Shown one piece after another: positions 36,363 to 48,750 of a stretch of DNA of 64,000 nucleotides; positions within the stretch are counted from its first letter, which is position 1, and each line of letters opens with the position of its first letter. Source of the stretch: Tenodera sinensis (Eukaryota > Arthropoda > Insecta > Mantodea > Mantidae); the NCBI GenBank assembly GCA_030765045.1, contig CM060964.1, positions 152,472,705-152,536,704 on the forward strand. Direction: 5' to 3'. The translations under genes were made by a program, and so were the position numbers. The notes under the pieces are model-generated. The model was not told the DNA's origin. It ran no database searches and saw nothing but the letters and a program-made list of their open reading frames with translations.

Positions 36363-36602
36363 TCATCCCTTTAGCCCAGAACCCAAAAGTTCTGCTGGAG
36401 CTTTAGGGTGATTTAAATCTTTGACCAAATCATTTAATGCTTCGTGGGTTACCTCATGATGCATATTGGGGTCTGCATCTTCAAATTCTGATCCTGAGCT
36501 TGATTGAACCATTGGGCTATCACTTCTTTGAGACCCATCCTCCAATGTCCAAGATTCGGGATGATCTGGGCGGTGTCTCTCATCACTGAACAACAGGTCC
36601 AA
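36363..36602 (-). pseudogene. LHIKLG-family protein, N-terminal piece
   Basis: Minus frame MDLLFSDERHRPDHPESWTL, then an acidic stretch (SGSEFEDADPN), then EALNDLVKDLNHPKAPAELL and GSGLKG. The (L)NDLVxDLxxPKxxAELLGSxLK block precedes the body of the family and is seen again near 61790 on the plus strand as LNDLVRDVD. It directly abuts the MITE at 36115-36337. Confidence 0.6.
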
Positions 36603-38394
36603 TGGTTAACAAAATGTAGCAATATTTAATTTTCTTTTGGTCTTTTCCCGTAAGTCCTGTTATTTTAGTCATAAAAAATGGCAGTCATTAACATGGTTTG
36701 TTGGTTCCCTATATAACATCGGAATTCCAAAAGGCATAGAAACCTTCCGTTTATTCTTTAACTACTCTCATAACTGGCTGGCACAATTATGTGGAATATA
36801 AATGCAAGTTTCATCACGAAGTTTCACATCAAAATGTAATTATAAGCCTTTTTTTGTTAGTCACATTATTTTGTCTATTGTACTTAATTGTAAGAATCAC
36901 TGCACACATAAACAAAAGTTACCTGGATGATTAATAGACGTTTGCAGCATATTTACTGCTATATTGATACTTCTCACACACCACATAAGTTTTCACTAGT
37001 AATAAGTCACTGATTCTGCTATGAATGAAACTGGTATGTCTTTCATATAAGCATAAGATAAGGCAGACCTGAACAGGGTGTGACCTGTTGATAACAGTAT
37101 AGAACCAGATAAAGTGCAAAAGCACTTCAGAAGATTACTAATATAAGATACTGGGGTGAACAATAAACAGATGAGATGTTTGGAAATATTATCTTCATTT
37201 AATTTTAGGAGGCATAAAAACAGGAAATAAATTTTCCAAGGAAAATTATCTCACTAACTAAAGCAGTAAGATAAAAAAGAAGAAAAAAAGAAAGAACAAA
37301 TGAAAATATCACTGTTAGGTCTTGTTTACCGTGTGAGTCAATATAACAGAAATCTGAGCATGTTCAACCAGTACTAAATCAGAAAACAGAAGTTACTTTG
37401 GAAACTGAGGATGCCAGAGAAAAACTGTTTGCACCATAAAATTTGTTGTAAAATCCACATAATAAACAACTGATTTCATGGAAAAAAAGTGTGGGCTCTT
37501 CAGTGTTATTTATTGACAAATACTATTTTTCCAGAATGTTTCATAAGAAAAGTAGGTTCTTAGGTATCAACAACTCAGTCCTGTTGTTAGAAAATTGATC
37601 TAATGAACAATAATAAAAACAAGATAAAAGATGCTATTGTTCTTCCACACAATAGCCATGCATAGGACAGGATAAGAAAGGGTAGAGTGAAACTGTAAAA
37701 TCCCAGCTGTAGCATTGATTTTTTCAGTCTCATTCTAGCCTTTTGAAAATAAGGATGCTGTTTCATATTACTTTGATCTCAGAGACAACAAGAAATTGTT
37801 AAAAAATAAAATGTACTCATGAAAAGCTGCTAGAACTTTCTCTAGTAGCAAGCTGGGATAATGAAACAAGAAGAAATTCGCAAATGTCCCTCAGATTGTT
37901 TGAGCATTGGTTCTTATAGTAAAAGTATCACTATGTACAGGTTATTTGGAACTCAAAACTGATTACACTCCAAGAAACAATAGCAAAAACTACAAACAGC
38001 AGCAAAAACCACAAGAAATTAATAGAGAGCTATAAAAAAACCACAAATAGTTTTAATGTTTGCTATTAATAAAACGATGATGCCCTGCATGACTGGAGGA
38101 ATCAGAAATAGTAATGGATCTGTGTTTAATAAATACAAAATTTTGGTATTAGCTATGTTTCATCATTTGGCTGAATAGGAAGTAGGTTAAAAATATAGTT
38201 GGTCATTTAAAAACAAATGATATCCCAATGCCCAACTTCCTACTGTTACCAATAAGGCTACCAATATGCATTCCTGTTGTCGTTCCCACTGTATTGTGAA
38301 CAAAAAGGTTTGATTCCTGTTTCCACTGTGGTGGTGCTTCTATTTTGGCAGATTTAAAATTTTAGCATGTTTTAATTATGGTGTTTTTATCTTT
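36603..38394. other. No gene recognised
   Basis: About 1.8 kb of AT-rich sequence without coding frames or repeats that I recognise. Confidence 0.5.
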
Positions 38395-38633
38395 TTAACT
38401 GTCTTACCAGCTAAAGTTTTTGGTAAATTACATTTTTACCTCTTTTAACTTTTTTGCTGTTTTAGCTCAGGTTTTAGGGCTTTTAACATTAATTTTTTAG
38501 TTATTTTATCTTTGACTTTTTAACTTTTTAGGGGTGAGCTTTTAGTAGTAGATTGCTTGTTTTTATTTTTGGACTTCGGGCCCTAATGACCTAGTTGCCG
38601 ACGAGCCCTTAAACACAACTCTCTCACTCCACT
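38395..38633 (+). repeat. LINE 3'-UTR fragment
   Basis: A pyrimidine- and T-rich run (TTTTAACTGTCTTACC, TTTAGCTCAGGTTTTAGGG) ends in TTTTTGGACTTCGGGCCCTA, then ATGACCTAGTTGCCGACGAG, then CCCTTAAACACAACTCTC. The same ending occurs at 56150-56215 (GGGGCTCTAATGACCTAGTG, GTCGACGGGCCCTTAAACCC), which is attached to a LINE C-terminus, so both are 3' ends of one LINE family. Confidence 0.75.
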
Positions 38634-39083
38634 GTGGTTTTGCAGTCTTCGGTTGTTGTAAACCAGCCTTAAACCATAATTCCTTTAGAGTTCAATACTG
38701 AATTATTCTGCCAGTTTGCTACTAGTCTGTTACCATGATTTTCAGTGGATAGCTTCGATGGTTGGGAGGGATGGGGAGAGGTTTCTTTGTACTCATTGCT
38801 GCAAATGAATTTCCTTAATGAAGTTCAGAAAGCCAGAGTTACTGGGTGAACTTGCTACTGAAGGTAATCCCCAAAGTTCTAAATCAATCCTTCATTGTTT
38901 TTAACATATATGAATCATTTGCTATTGAATCTTAACAAGGAGTCAGTGGTGCTTGTTCCAGATGATACCATTCTATTTATATCTGAACAGTAACTTTTAG
39001 ATTTAGCTAATAAGTAGGGGCATAATAAAATAGTTTTATTTTTTGACATTTTTGTTGATTTGAAATGTGAAATTTGTCATTTT
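38634..39083. other. No gene recognised
   Basis: Unclassified flank between the LINE fragment and hAT #2; the last eight bases are the left target duplication of hAT #2. Confidence 0.5.
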
Positions 39084-39848
39084 CAGGGTTAGGATTTTTA
39101 GGTGTGCACCTTTTTTCTTAGGGTAAGTTAAGCTTTTCGGAAAGATACCATAGTGTGAAGTTTTGTTTCTAGTTGCCTAAGGAGGCATTTTTTCATGCAG
39201 TTTTTCCCCTTTTTGGGTACCTTTATCCCTTTTTCCCTCAACCATGCCCATAATCCCCTTTTCTCCCTTTTTTCTTTTAAGTTTCCTTCCATTTTACTCG
39301 ATATGATTTTAATCAATATAAAATATTTAACTTTTAATTAACATCTCCTCAGCTTGCTGTGAACATGTGAAGAGTAAGCCTAACTGTTTCAGTAAATGCT
39401 ACGCGGGAGTTGAAAGCACACCTACAACAAAGAAAAATAATTGTGTATGACTGGTCCTCCGTCTCTTGCTTTACCGCTGTAAAGCAGCCCGCAATAATGC
39501 AACTGACTATCCCTTTAATTTCACTAGAATCAGTAGCCTACTGTTCGTGAATGTGAGTTTGTTACTGTGACAGGCGTCATCTGTTCGTGTGGATTCCAAG
39601 GTCCCGCAAACAGCAGTAATCGTACATGCGTAGTTCCAAGGATTGACTCTGGGTTCTGCTCAAAGCTACTAGAAATCGTTGAGACTGCAGTTCCAGCATG
39701 AATGAAAACATTCTGGTAATTGTCGCGGTGTTATATTAAAGTGTGGACAGCAAGTGAATGAGTTGTGTAACAGTCACATTGAGTTAGTAAGTGAACTGGT
39801 GTTAGTTCTTTGTTACATTACTAAACGAGTGTGTTACTAGATTTTACT

Positions 39849-41087
39849 ATGCCAAAGGTGTCCAATGCTTGACTTATTGTTCTGGCTCAGGAATTCAAAC
39901 AAGATTTCATAGACACAGATGGAACTTATTCGATGTACTATTTGCAGTTCAGGAATTTTGTTAGATGAAAAACACCAGCGAGATCGCATCAAACAGCACA
40001 TTTCCAGCTCTAAGTATCAAATGAACAAGACTCTTCAGGCAAACAAATCGCGGCAGCCTCTATTACGAAATGCATTTCAACAGTTCTTCAAAAAGCCAAA
40101 GTTTTAAGGAAATCAACATTGTGTGCAGCTCTTACACAAGCAGGAATTCCTCTCAATAAGGTGAACCATCCAGCCTTCAAGGGATTTCTTGAAAAATACA
40201 CAAAGATGTCAATGCCAAATGAGAGTACTTCAAGAAATAACTACATGGAACCTGTTTACCAAGAAACCATACAAAGAATCAAGGAGAAAGTGTCTGATTG
40301 CGATGTGGGAATCATTGTGGATGAAACCATGGGCTCAACGGAACGATATGTTTTGAACATTTTAGTTTTTCCTTTAGCAGGGGAGAAAATTAAGCCCATG
40401 TTGTTATAAATGTATGAGCGGCAGAAAGACAATGCCAGTACAGTAAAGCAATCAACTATGGACTTCTGTCAAAAATTGTCTTGCTGGTATAGAGTTTGAA
40501 AAACTTCTTCATCGCAAATCAGTTCTTCTCTGTCTGAAGAAGATTCTGCTGAAAGCTCCAAATCGTGTTGTTGTCTACAAGGAAACCACTAGCCTGCCCC
40601 TTCCAAATTTCCTGGTCATTACTTGCTGGGGATTTTGGATTGATTGTGCTGCTATGTTGTCTGAGAATTTTGACAAAATTAAAGAGTTTGTGCTTTCTTT
40701 GGATCCAGCCAATGCAAGTGCAATTTCCAAGGCACGGCAACTTCTGTTACCAGAGAAAATACATAATTTGCAGACAGAACCTTATTTTGTCCATAATTAC
40801 AAGTACCTGATTGCAGCTATTAAACTATTAGAACAAGGTTTGGAAAAGGAGAAACAGTGACATATTTTTACTTCTGTGAGGGAGCAGTTAGATGGTTTTG
40901 CCAAAGACAGACTTGAGTTTAGTCTTCAGAAGAATCCGGACATTGAGGATTTTGCCACATCTGTAGAATTGCCATTCCAAGTGAATACAAGGTTTGCCCC
41001 ACTGGTTTCCGTGTATGTCAAAAGAAGCTTTAGCATCTACAAATACATTTTATCTCCTAATAGAAACAGACTTACTTTTAAAAATGT

Positions 41088-41100
<13 letters not shown>
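39849..41100 (+). pseudogene. CGGBP1-like hAT transposase pseudogene
   Basis: ATG at 39849 gives MPKVSNA then an immediate stop, so the reading is broken at codon 8; the related copy at 12914 starts MPKVKK. Pieces in order: a BED-like finger (RCTICSSGI; the final His pair is degraded) at 39919-40107; CAALTQAGIPLNKVNHPAFK and VGIIVDETMGSTERYVLNIL (catalytic-core start, with the Asp of VDET) at 40119-40409; a gap; SENFDKIKEFVLSLDP and ISKARQLLLPEK at 40654-40860; and FAPLVSVYVKRSFSIYKYIL (dimerisation motif) at 40980-41050. The second and third catalytic regions are missing, which suggests an internal deletion. Confidence 0.85.
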
Positions 41101-41137
<37 letters not shown>

Positions 41138-41150
41138 CTTTTTTTTTCCC
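41091..41150. repeat. Poly(T) tract (~55 nt)
   Basis: A near-pure T run with one C interrupts the 3' coding end of hAT #2. It could be an inserted retroposon tail or a homopolymer expansion. Confidence 0.9.
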
Positions 41151-41881
41151 CAAATTAACGCCCTCCAATGTATGTCATATCGAGAGATGCTTAGTGTCTT
41201 GAAGTATAACAGCTTCATGTGTTTTCGTTCTTCTGATGAGTGATAATTTGATGTACTTGTTTGTAATTCAATAAATTAGAACAGAGGAAAGAGAAATTGT
41301 TGAATTAGTTGAATAAATCAGCACCTTTTTGTTCCTTTTTATATTTTAAGCACCTTATCCCTTCCTTTTTTCATCCGAAATTTGGACCTAAAATCCTAAC
41401 CCTGGTTATTTTGTGTTTTTATAATCTGCAGTTTTGACGAAACAAAAGCTGGAACGAAGTTAGTTTTTAAGAACTATGTAACTGTTAATATTAAGTTTAA
41501 ACATTTCAAGTTTAACATACAAGTTATGTAAGGCACAAAAATACTTATAGCTGCATAAAGCATTAATAATAAATATTTCCTATGGCAAGTAATTGCTCTT
41601 TCACACCAGCTGTGTTTAGTATAAGGATTGGAAACGTAGAACCAGACTGAGTAATTCAACGTCATAGCTGGAATTTTAACCATGAATCTTCTGGTCTCCA
41701 TCTGGTTGCTCTAACATGGCCACATGCCAGTAAATTCTCCGACTCACATTTTTTTTCCCAGTAAACCACGAGGTCAAATTCATATGAGATAACACCCTCA
41801 TGGGTACTTATGTGCAAGTACTTTAAGTTGCCATGAGGCATGTTATTTCACATGAATTTGAGAGCTTCCTGTGATTTAGTA

Positions 41882-41900
41882 GTGGGGGGGGGGGGGGGGA
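41882..41900. repeat. Poly(G) run
   Basis: About 18 consecutive G residues just left of the tRNA-like sequence. Similar G or C runs occur at 42893-42903 and 53934-53946. Confidence 0.8.
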
Positions 41901-41929
41901 ATTAGTCATTTGGAGAATTTACTGTTGCC

Positions 41930-42002
41930 ATGGTAGCTCAGTGGTTAGAGCAACTGAATGGAGACTGAAGATCCATGATTTAAATTCCAGCTATGATTCT
42001 AC
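41930..42002 (+). repeat. tRNA-like sequence (SINE head or tRNA pseudogene)
   Basis: The A box TAGCTCAGTGGTTAGAGCA is perfect. The B-box position reads GATTTAAATTCCA, degraded from GGTTCGANTCC. Length between the presumed ends is about 73 nt, as for a tRNA, but the acceptor arms do not pair well (GCCATGG against the last bases), so it is not a functional tRNA. Confidence 0.55.
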
Positions 42003-43019
42003 TTTTCCAAATATTTACTACTTTGGCAAACACCTTTGTTGAGTAACCACTTTTTAAGAAATACTTTAAATTAGACAATAGGATTACAAGAAAGGAGAGC
42101 AAACATTTAAATTAATTTTACTTGTTGAGAAGACACAAATTTTAAAACACTATTTTTGAGAAATGCTTACAATATATAATTAGAAAGCTACTTTTTTTTT
42201 TCTAAATATGTTTAGATATTTACTTGAAAATATTTCCAATAACTACTTAAAATCCTATAAGAAAGAAACTAAGGTTACACGTCAAATGAAAAATTGTTCT
42301 TTTTAAAAATACTTCCAAAGAAATCATGGCAAAATAGTATATCCAGCTGCTGCTTCAAGATTTGCCTAAAATAAATAAATAAATAAATAAAATAATTTTA
42401 GAAATATGAAATTCATGAAGTGAAGAATATTTAATTAAAGTAGGTGTATAAAATGACCAGATTACCTTATGCAAACTAGATCATGGTGAATGCCTCTGCA
42501 TTAGCTGCCAATCACTTTCTGTCATTCACCTCTAGACTGTACTTTGAGAATGACATTTGAGCTTGGGTACCACACATTCTTCAGTGCTGCGGCAGCATAG
42601 TTTAGGTGTGAAAATTTCAGTCCACAAAGTATTTCCACAACACACAGTCTTCCCCATCAATCTGTTCTGTAACAGCAGAATGGGCGTCGCGAAGGGGTGG
42701 TAAGAGAGGGTCGCGGCCCCCGCCTTGAAGTCACTTCACTTAATGTGCTGACTATTAAACTATTATTTTAATTTTTATGTAAAGAGAAATTTTTATTTAG
42801 CACAAATTAATACGGTTATCCGCAACAAACACTAACTTTTGACAACAAAATAATGAATTAATATTATCTAATTGCAAACTTCCAACATGTGCCCCCCCCC
42901 CCTGGAAAAAAGTCTGCTGACGTTTATGAACAGCAGCGACAAAGACTAGGATTCTTGGAATTCCTGTGATCCTATCTTCTTCATGAAGGGTAAACAGTTC
43001 AAGCTAAGAAGTTCAAATG
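42003..43019. other. No gene; unclassified repeat ends at 42680-42910
   Basis: A short AAAT run at 42370-42390. GGGTCGCGGCCCCCGCC near 42708 and a C-run followed by TGGAAAAAAGTCTGCTGACG near 42893 look like ends of a repeat, but they could not be paired. Confidence 0.4.
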
Positions 43020-43990
43020 GTGACATATTGTTGGATACATTTTTGAGGATCAAACAAACCTGTTCCTTCTATGATTTAATGACATGGGTCTGTCATCATG
43101 TTCAACTTGCTAAGGCCAGCTGAGATGCATGGCAAATACCTTCAAGGCTGCTTTAATTTTAGTGGGAGGCTGATTAAGTGCTTTCAGTACAATTTGGTTA
43201 AAAGCGTCTTTATTGAAAATTGAATACTACCTAAATGTTGTTGAATTTGCCATGGAACACATGTATATTGGGATAAGATGATCGTTCCAAGAAGGTGGTA
43301 AGCTCCATTAAGTTGGTGGTGTATACAGATACATAAATAGCTTGAATCATTGCAGCACTGGCTTCTGTAAGAAAGGTGTTCCCAAATTTCAAACCTCGGT
43401 GTTGCTAAAAAACTGCAAGATCTTCAATTTGGGTTGCAACGTACATTGCAGATTTGAAAATTCCAACTCATGCACACAGGCATAGGAAAAACAGAAGTTT
43501 TCTCATCGTCAGTGTTTTGGTAATTCTACCTTAAGAAAGCAATGTATTCATTTTCTGCTTATGAGTATTTAAAAAGGCACTCTTTGCCTTCACTACAGGT
43601 GCATTTAGTTCTTTCAGTTCCTGTTCATTTTGTGGGCCTAACATTGAACATGATTAGTTTTCATTAGCTCTTGAAGTGTTTTTACATAGGCCATCATGCA
43701 GCATGAAGAGTCAATAACAATGCCTACAACTTGCAGATTGTTTCTATTCTACGTGCTTATATGACTATTGCAATCGGACAGTTAGGACCATTAAGAGTGT
43801 CCAACACCATGGAAGAAGCTAAATGTGTTCTTTGTTTTTTGGTTGAAACAACAAGACAAAGCAACACATTAAAAACACATTTTCCACTTTTGTTTGTTGT
43901 TTTGGTACCTAATGCCATGCGATGCTCCACAGCAACTTGCTAACTGATGACTGACTTTATCACTGATGACGTATGGTCAAACTACTACTG
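43020..43990 (-). pseudogene. CGGBP1-like hAT transposase fragment (#3)
   Basis: On the minus strand, frames read in order GKCVFNVLLCLVVSTKKQRT, SSMVLDTLNGPNCPIAIV, VVGIVIDSSCCMMAYVKTLQ, ELMKTNHVQC with AHKMN (the catalytic-core CxxH region), ELKELNAPVVKAKSAFLNTH, FKSAMYVATQIEDLAVF, TEASAAMIQAIYVSVYTTNL, MELTTFLERSSYPNIHVFHG and KFNNI. This is the middle of a CGGBP1-like hAT transposase, largely the part missing from hAT #2. No TIRs were found. Multiple frameshifts and stops are present. Confidence 0.68.
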
Positions 43991-44170
43991 ACGCTTTGTA
44001 ATCCACAGTGCTCCTCTTTTATTTAGGCCCAGCATGGGCAAAGAGAGGGCAGTCAGTAAAATACACAGGAATGTATTCTTGCATAGTCATAATACATAAA
44101 ATTTGAAGAAAGATGTTACATGTACATAAGTTAAAGTTTACACTGTCTCAGTTAATAAGCAAAGAAACTA

Positions 44171-45134
44171 CAGTGGAATTCCGATAATTCAACCTAATGT
44201 GGACTGAGAGGCTGTCAAGTTACCGAAATGTTGAATTTTACAGAATAAGGCGTCTTATTCACAATTCATAATACTGCAGGTTACATAAATACATATTCTA
44301 ACACAATATAGGAAACAAAAGTATAAGAATTATTCTAAAATTTATTATGTATTAATATGTTCCCCTTTGTCCAGTCTCATTAACACATTCAATTTAATAT
44401 CCATTGTCATGTTAACTTGTCCTTTCCTCTTGTTCGACATTTTCACCAGCACCAACTATTCAACACAACACTAGCAGTAAGCCTGAAATCTTAGAACTTG
44501 CATGTAACCAGAAATATGTAACAAAGTTTAGCTTACCACGGACAGGAGTATTTTTAGATGTGGCAAATGACCTTGCTAGGATCAGTGCAAGTGACATCAT
44601 GCAAGTTGATGGTGGGGTAATGTCTCTGTTTCCTTCCTGATAATGTGAGATGGCACTGTACTTAATCATGCATGGTTTGCAATGTTTGTGCTATACAGAA
44701 GTTATAAAGATAACCTGGCACCCAATGGTCTTAAATACAAAAGTGAATTCGATCATAAACCAGTGCATAATTTGTCACTTTGAAAAAATACCTTTGTATG
44801 GATAAAGCAGTAAACTTTCTAACCTTCCTAACAAGTGTTTGTGCTATGTATCCACATTATTAGTGGCAAGCTTTTGATTTCGTGACAATGGTCTGCTGGC
44901 TGGTTATGTTCTGACTGGATATTGAAGGTCAGTTTGCGGTGAGCTCTTTGGTTACTGTGAGTGGGAATGTGGTAGGTTGCATACTTATAATAATTAAAAT
45001 TAACATCTTCTATTCACACAGTATAGTAGGTAATATAAATTATTACAATCAAGCTTAATGATAAAAAATAAAAGAAATTAAAATAAAAAAGGTCATGGAG
45101 TTACACAGAATGTCGCATTTTCAGGATTCTACAG
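44171..45134 (-). mobile_element. pogo/Tigger-like deletion derivative
   Basis: The left end CAGTGGAATTCCGATAATTC follows a TA; the right end, in reverse complement, CTGTAGAATCCTGAAAATGC, precedes a TA (45135-45136). The two agree at roughly two thirds of positions, so the pairing is tentative. The minus strand encodes the first codons of a Tigger-type transposase (44345-44440), with nothing of the catalytic domain between that and the left end, so most of the gene is deleted. Confidence 0.6.
44345..44440 (-). pseudogene. Tigger/jerky-type transposase N-terminus, 31 codons
   Basis: MSNKRKGQVNMTMDIKLNVL then MRLDKGEHINT and a stop. SNKRK followed by xxDIKLxVLxRLxKGE is the start of the centromere-protein-B-like HTH in pogo/Tigger transposases. 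The frame breaks at the point where ISKxFGV normally continues. Confidence 0.65.
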
Positions 45135-45734
45135 TAATAATCAAAGAGAAAATTTTGGGATATTTTCCAGGTAACAGGATAAAGAAACATGCTGTTACTA
45201 GTATTTATTTGTCTATGATAGAAAATTCTTTAAGTGGAAGCTTCCAACAGAAGTAGCATTACATAAAAAGGGGGATGATGATAATCATAACAATATGATA
45301 TGTGTAATATTATTATCATCATCTATTATTATTATCATTATTAACTTTGACTAGAAATAAGTGATGACATATTTTCTCTTAAAATGGAAAACATGCTGCC
45401 CATTCCAAAATGCAAAGCAAACTTTGGTAGAGCGTATTACAAATTGGTTATAAATGTGTATGTATAAACAATTCTATAATGCAGTAAGAGACCATTTGAC
45501 TTCAAAGAGTTTTATAAATGGAGTATCAAGAACTACTACTGTTGTATTTTATATCTTTATGCAGAAATAATACTTCTAATGACAAGATGAACAAACAAGC
45601 GCGTTATTGGTTTGGATGGATATGTGTGATTTGGAGAGAGAATAAGCAGTAAAATGTTAATGCATTGCAGTGGATTAGAGATAAAATTGCACCTGGAGTA
45701 TGAAAGCACAGGTTTGAGTATACATTAGTTAAAC

Positions 45735-45790
45735 GTGTGGGTGGGTGTGCGTGTCCGTGCGCGCATGTGTGTGTGCATGTTTTTTTTTTT
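45735..45790. repeat. Alternating purine-pyrimidine tract and poly(T)
   Basis: GTGTGGGTGGGTGTGCGTG, then CGTGCGCGCATGTGTGTG, then a T run. The GC/GT alternation could adopt Z-DNA; the short minus frame of His/Cys residues here is an artefact. Confidence 0.6.
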
Positions 45791-47939
45791 AACAATACCT
45801 CACCAGTTTGGGTTATCACTGCTTTATGCCTTAAGCACAGACACGTACAGCATACATGTATCAGTTGATACATATTTTCAAACCTAAAAGTTACTGATTT
45901 GAGCTAAAAGATCTCTTTTTATCTATGTACTCATTGGTATTAGGGCAGAAAATGTCGCAATAAAATCAAATAATATTATAAATGAATGCAAGAAAGCAGT
46001 GTATGTGAATATGCGAGGTTTGGAGTTCCGTGATGTAATTGTTGTGAATGTTTTAAACAGGGGTGGCTCTGGTGCTAATGCTGCCATGCCATAGCACTTA
46101 CCTCAAAAAGGGGAAGAAATATGTCATTCAAATTGTTTGTATACTCTGAATGCATTCATGCTTACTATTCTTCAAGACACAATGAAATGCCTTACCTAAT
46201 AGCAGAAAACCACAGAAGCTGTAATCGCTTCAAAGTGTAAGTCTGTAACTTTAATATATTATTTCTAGGGATCAGTGCCAGTTCAATTTTGGGTCACATG
46301 GACACCATTGTGAACATTCATTTTCGACAGTAGTGGTAAGTGCAGGCGTGAAGTTAGTACCTATCACGGCTATCATTGACACCACATGCAATCACAAGTA
46401 CCTGCAGTATAAATGTTACTGGAAAATTGTGTTTTGTTACTTCGCATTATTTGCTATTAATTTCTCATTGTTCAACTTAAAATCAGATAAATTGTTTTCT
46501 AATAATGTTATTTGCATTGCAGCAGGCAATTTAATGAGAGGTCTGCTTCTACTAGGTTAATAAAAACTGTTAAATGCACGAGTACTTCAATGTGAAACTT
46601 TCTTGATTTAACTAACAAGAATAAAGCAAGCATTTTTCACTAAGTGATCCGTTTTCTACATTGTCATTAGAAGACCAGGTGAAACTGAAATACATGGAGA
46701 GACGTGCTTCTGATCTGCACATAAGTATGGAACAAAAAGGTTCTGGTTAACCGTATAGGAATTAAATAGAACATTTACACAAAAAATAAATAGTTCTGTG
46801 GATGTGAAGTAAAAAATGCTTTTGTATGTTGGCCTTAACTGCTGTCAGGAAAAGATAAGGTGGATTTAATTTACACATGTGAAAACATTAATGTACCAGC
46901 GTGAGTACTTTTAAGTTGATATGTGGCTCAGTAATCTATTTGTAAATTTTGCAATAGCTCAATTTTTGCTTGAGAAAAAAGTTGCTAAACTTCTGAATTC
47001 AGCTTTGTCATTGTAGGTGGTGCTTAGTGCTACTTGATGTGTGATAAAAAAAAATGTCACTACTGCTGATCTCTCTCTCTTTTTTTAATATGTTAACATC
47101 CTCCATCATATGTCATCAGATGATACTACTACTGATAGTGGTTTAGTAATACTAAGATTTTGAACTTATGACAACTTGTTGCTGCTGCCATCTGCATAAC
47201 TGTATCGTAGATGTGTAAACAAGATGCTGTGCCACATAGTACTTTGACGAATTTGGCGTTCCATGCATGACTTTTTTTCATGGGTGTACATATTGCATCA
47301 TTTCAATCATCTCTTTCATCCATCATCGGGGGTGCTGATGACCATGCAATTGAGTACCCTTAAACCTACATCTACATTCACCATTGGATATCACTATCCT
47401 GGTTGTTAAAGAGCATTAATGATGTTTAATAAGAATTGGCGAAGTAATGCTGGCACTAGCAGAGCTTTCATATTTCAGCTGCTACTGGTTTTTAAGTTAA
47501 CTAAACTTCACTGAACAAGCAACCTCTGCTTATTTATCTGTATTACACTACTGTAGTTTTAATTTTCTTAATTTTACAGATAGTAATATGTAGCATTGTA
47601 GCATTTATAACTTGCTCTTATGTTACAGCTGCTTACCAGCCAAGGATAGTTTCAGCAGGAGCAGAAATTGGAAGCTTGGTACAAGTAGGAGCAGAAGAAT
47701 GTATCACCGACTCTAGATTTTTGTAATACCTAACACATGTGAGTAATATTACCAATATTAATTAATGCACAGTGTTGGAAAAACTGATTGAACATACTCA
47801 GAGAGCAGGAAATTTGCTATTACCACCTGGTTTTCAAGCAGAGGTTCATGCTAGTCCTCTAGGTATGCTACTTGTCTTATTAACAATCTACCAAGTATAA
47901 CTGGAAGTTATTTAAGGGTTGTTATGGTTTCAAATAATA
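45791..47939. other. No gene recognised
   Basis: AT-rich sequence. A 75-codon plus frame at 46333-46560 has no recognisable motif. Confidence 0.5.
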
Positions 47940-48750
47940 ATAATACCATATATACTCGAAAATAAGACCCCTCGATTATGAGACCTGCCAAGTTTTTTTG
48001 ATAAATTTTAGAAAACAATATATGTAAGCAAATGTTAGACATGACAATTTGAGACAGGATGTAATTCCTAGAAAAATTGTTTTTCAGAATTTCTTCGTTG
48101 CTGTATGTATAGATTGTTGACAAAGGACAATTTTTACCTTTCACTGGTTTGCAAAGAAAGGAGCAAGGAATTACACATTGACCTTCACTGTTAGTACTTT
48201 CAACCCTTCTGCATGCTCTCTTCTTGTTAGTAAAAGATCTTTGGTTAGAAAAGCAGCTACTTTATTGAAAGTGAGTTTCTCTTGTACCTGTCCATGTTAG
48301 CAGTAACATGAATTTACAAAAAAGTTTAACTTTAGATTTTAAGCTAAATGTTTTGGAATTTGTTAGAAAAATTGTGTACGAGCAGCAAGTCAAGAGTATT
48401 TGGTACAACCAACCATGATTCATTACTGGAGAAATAAACTTAAAGCTGCAAAAAAAGAAACTGATCTTTTTGTGGCCCTAAGAAAGGATGCTATGCTGCA
48501 ATGGATGATGCAGTGATGGAATGGGTGAAAGAGAAGAGAGTTCTGTGTAGTTACCTGTGAAATGATGCAAATGAAAGGGCACAAAGTAGCATGTGAGTAA
48601 CAACAATAGTTAGTGTTCAATAAAACATGGGTTTTAAAATCACAGTTCAGTATCACATTTATTTTAATTTTATGAAATACCCGATTGTAAGACGCTCCTA
48701 ATTTTTCTGCCGTCATTGTGTTAAAAAAAAGCGTCATATTTTCAAGTGAT
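47940..48750 (+). mobile_element. pogo-type element remnant
   Basis: The left side has TATACTCGAAAATAAGACCC near 47950, and the reverse complement of the right side has CACTTGAAAATATGACGC near 48745. TACTCGAAxATAAGAC-type ends occur on pogo/Tigger-like elements. Between them, the plus strand near 48375-48600 reads RAASQEYLVQPTMIHYWRNK, LKAAKKETDLFVALRKDA and, after a frameshift, AAMDDAVMEWVKEKRVLCSY, the paired helix-turn-helix of a pogo/Tigger transposase. No catalytic part remains. Confidence 0.65.

Larger units (their letters stand above)
39084..41404 (+). mobile_element. hAT element #2 with TIRs and 8-bp TSD
   Basis: The left end CAGGGTTAGGATTTTTAGGT and the reverse complement of the right end, CAGGGTTAGGATTTTAGGTC, match over the first 20 bases with one indel. 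GTCATTTT (39076-39083) and GTTATTTT (41405-41412) form a 7/8 target duplication of hAT length. The element is 2.3 kb and encloses a plus-strand CGGBP1-like transposase pseudogene. Confidence 0.88.

Noticed and set aside
41930..42002. Functional tRNA gene
   Set aside because: B box degraded and acceptor stem does not pair.
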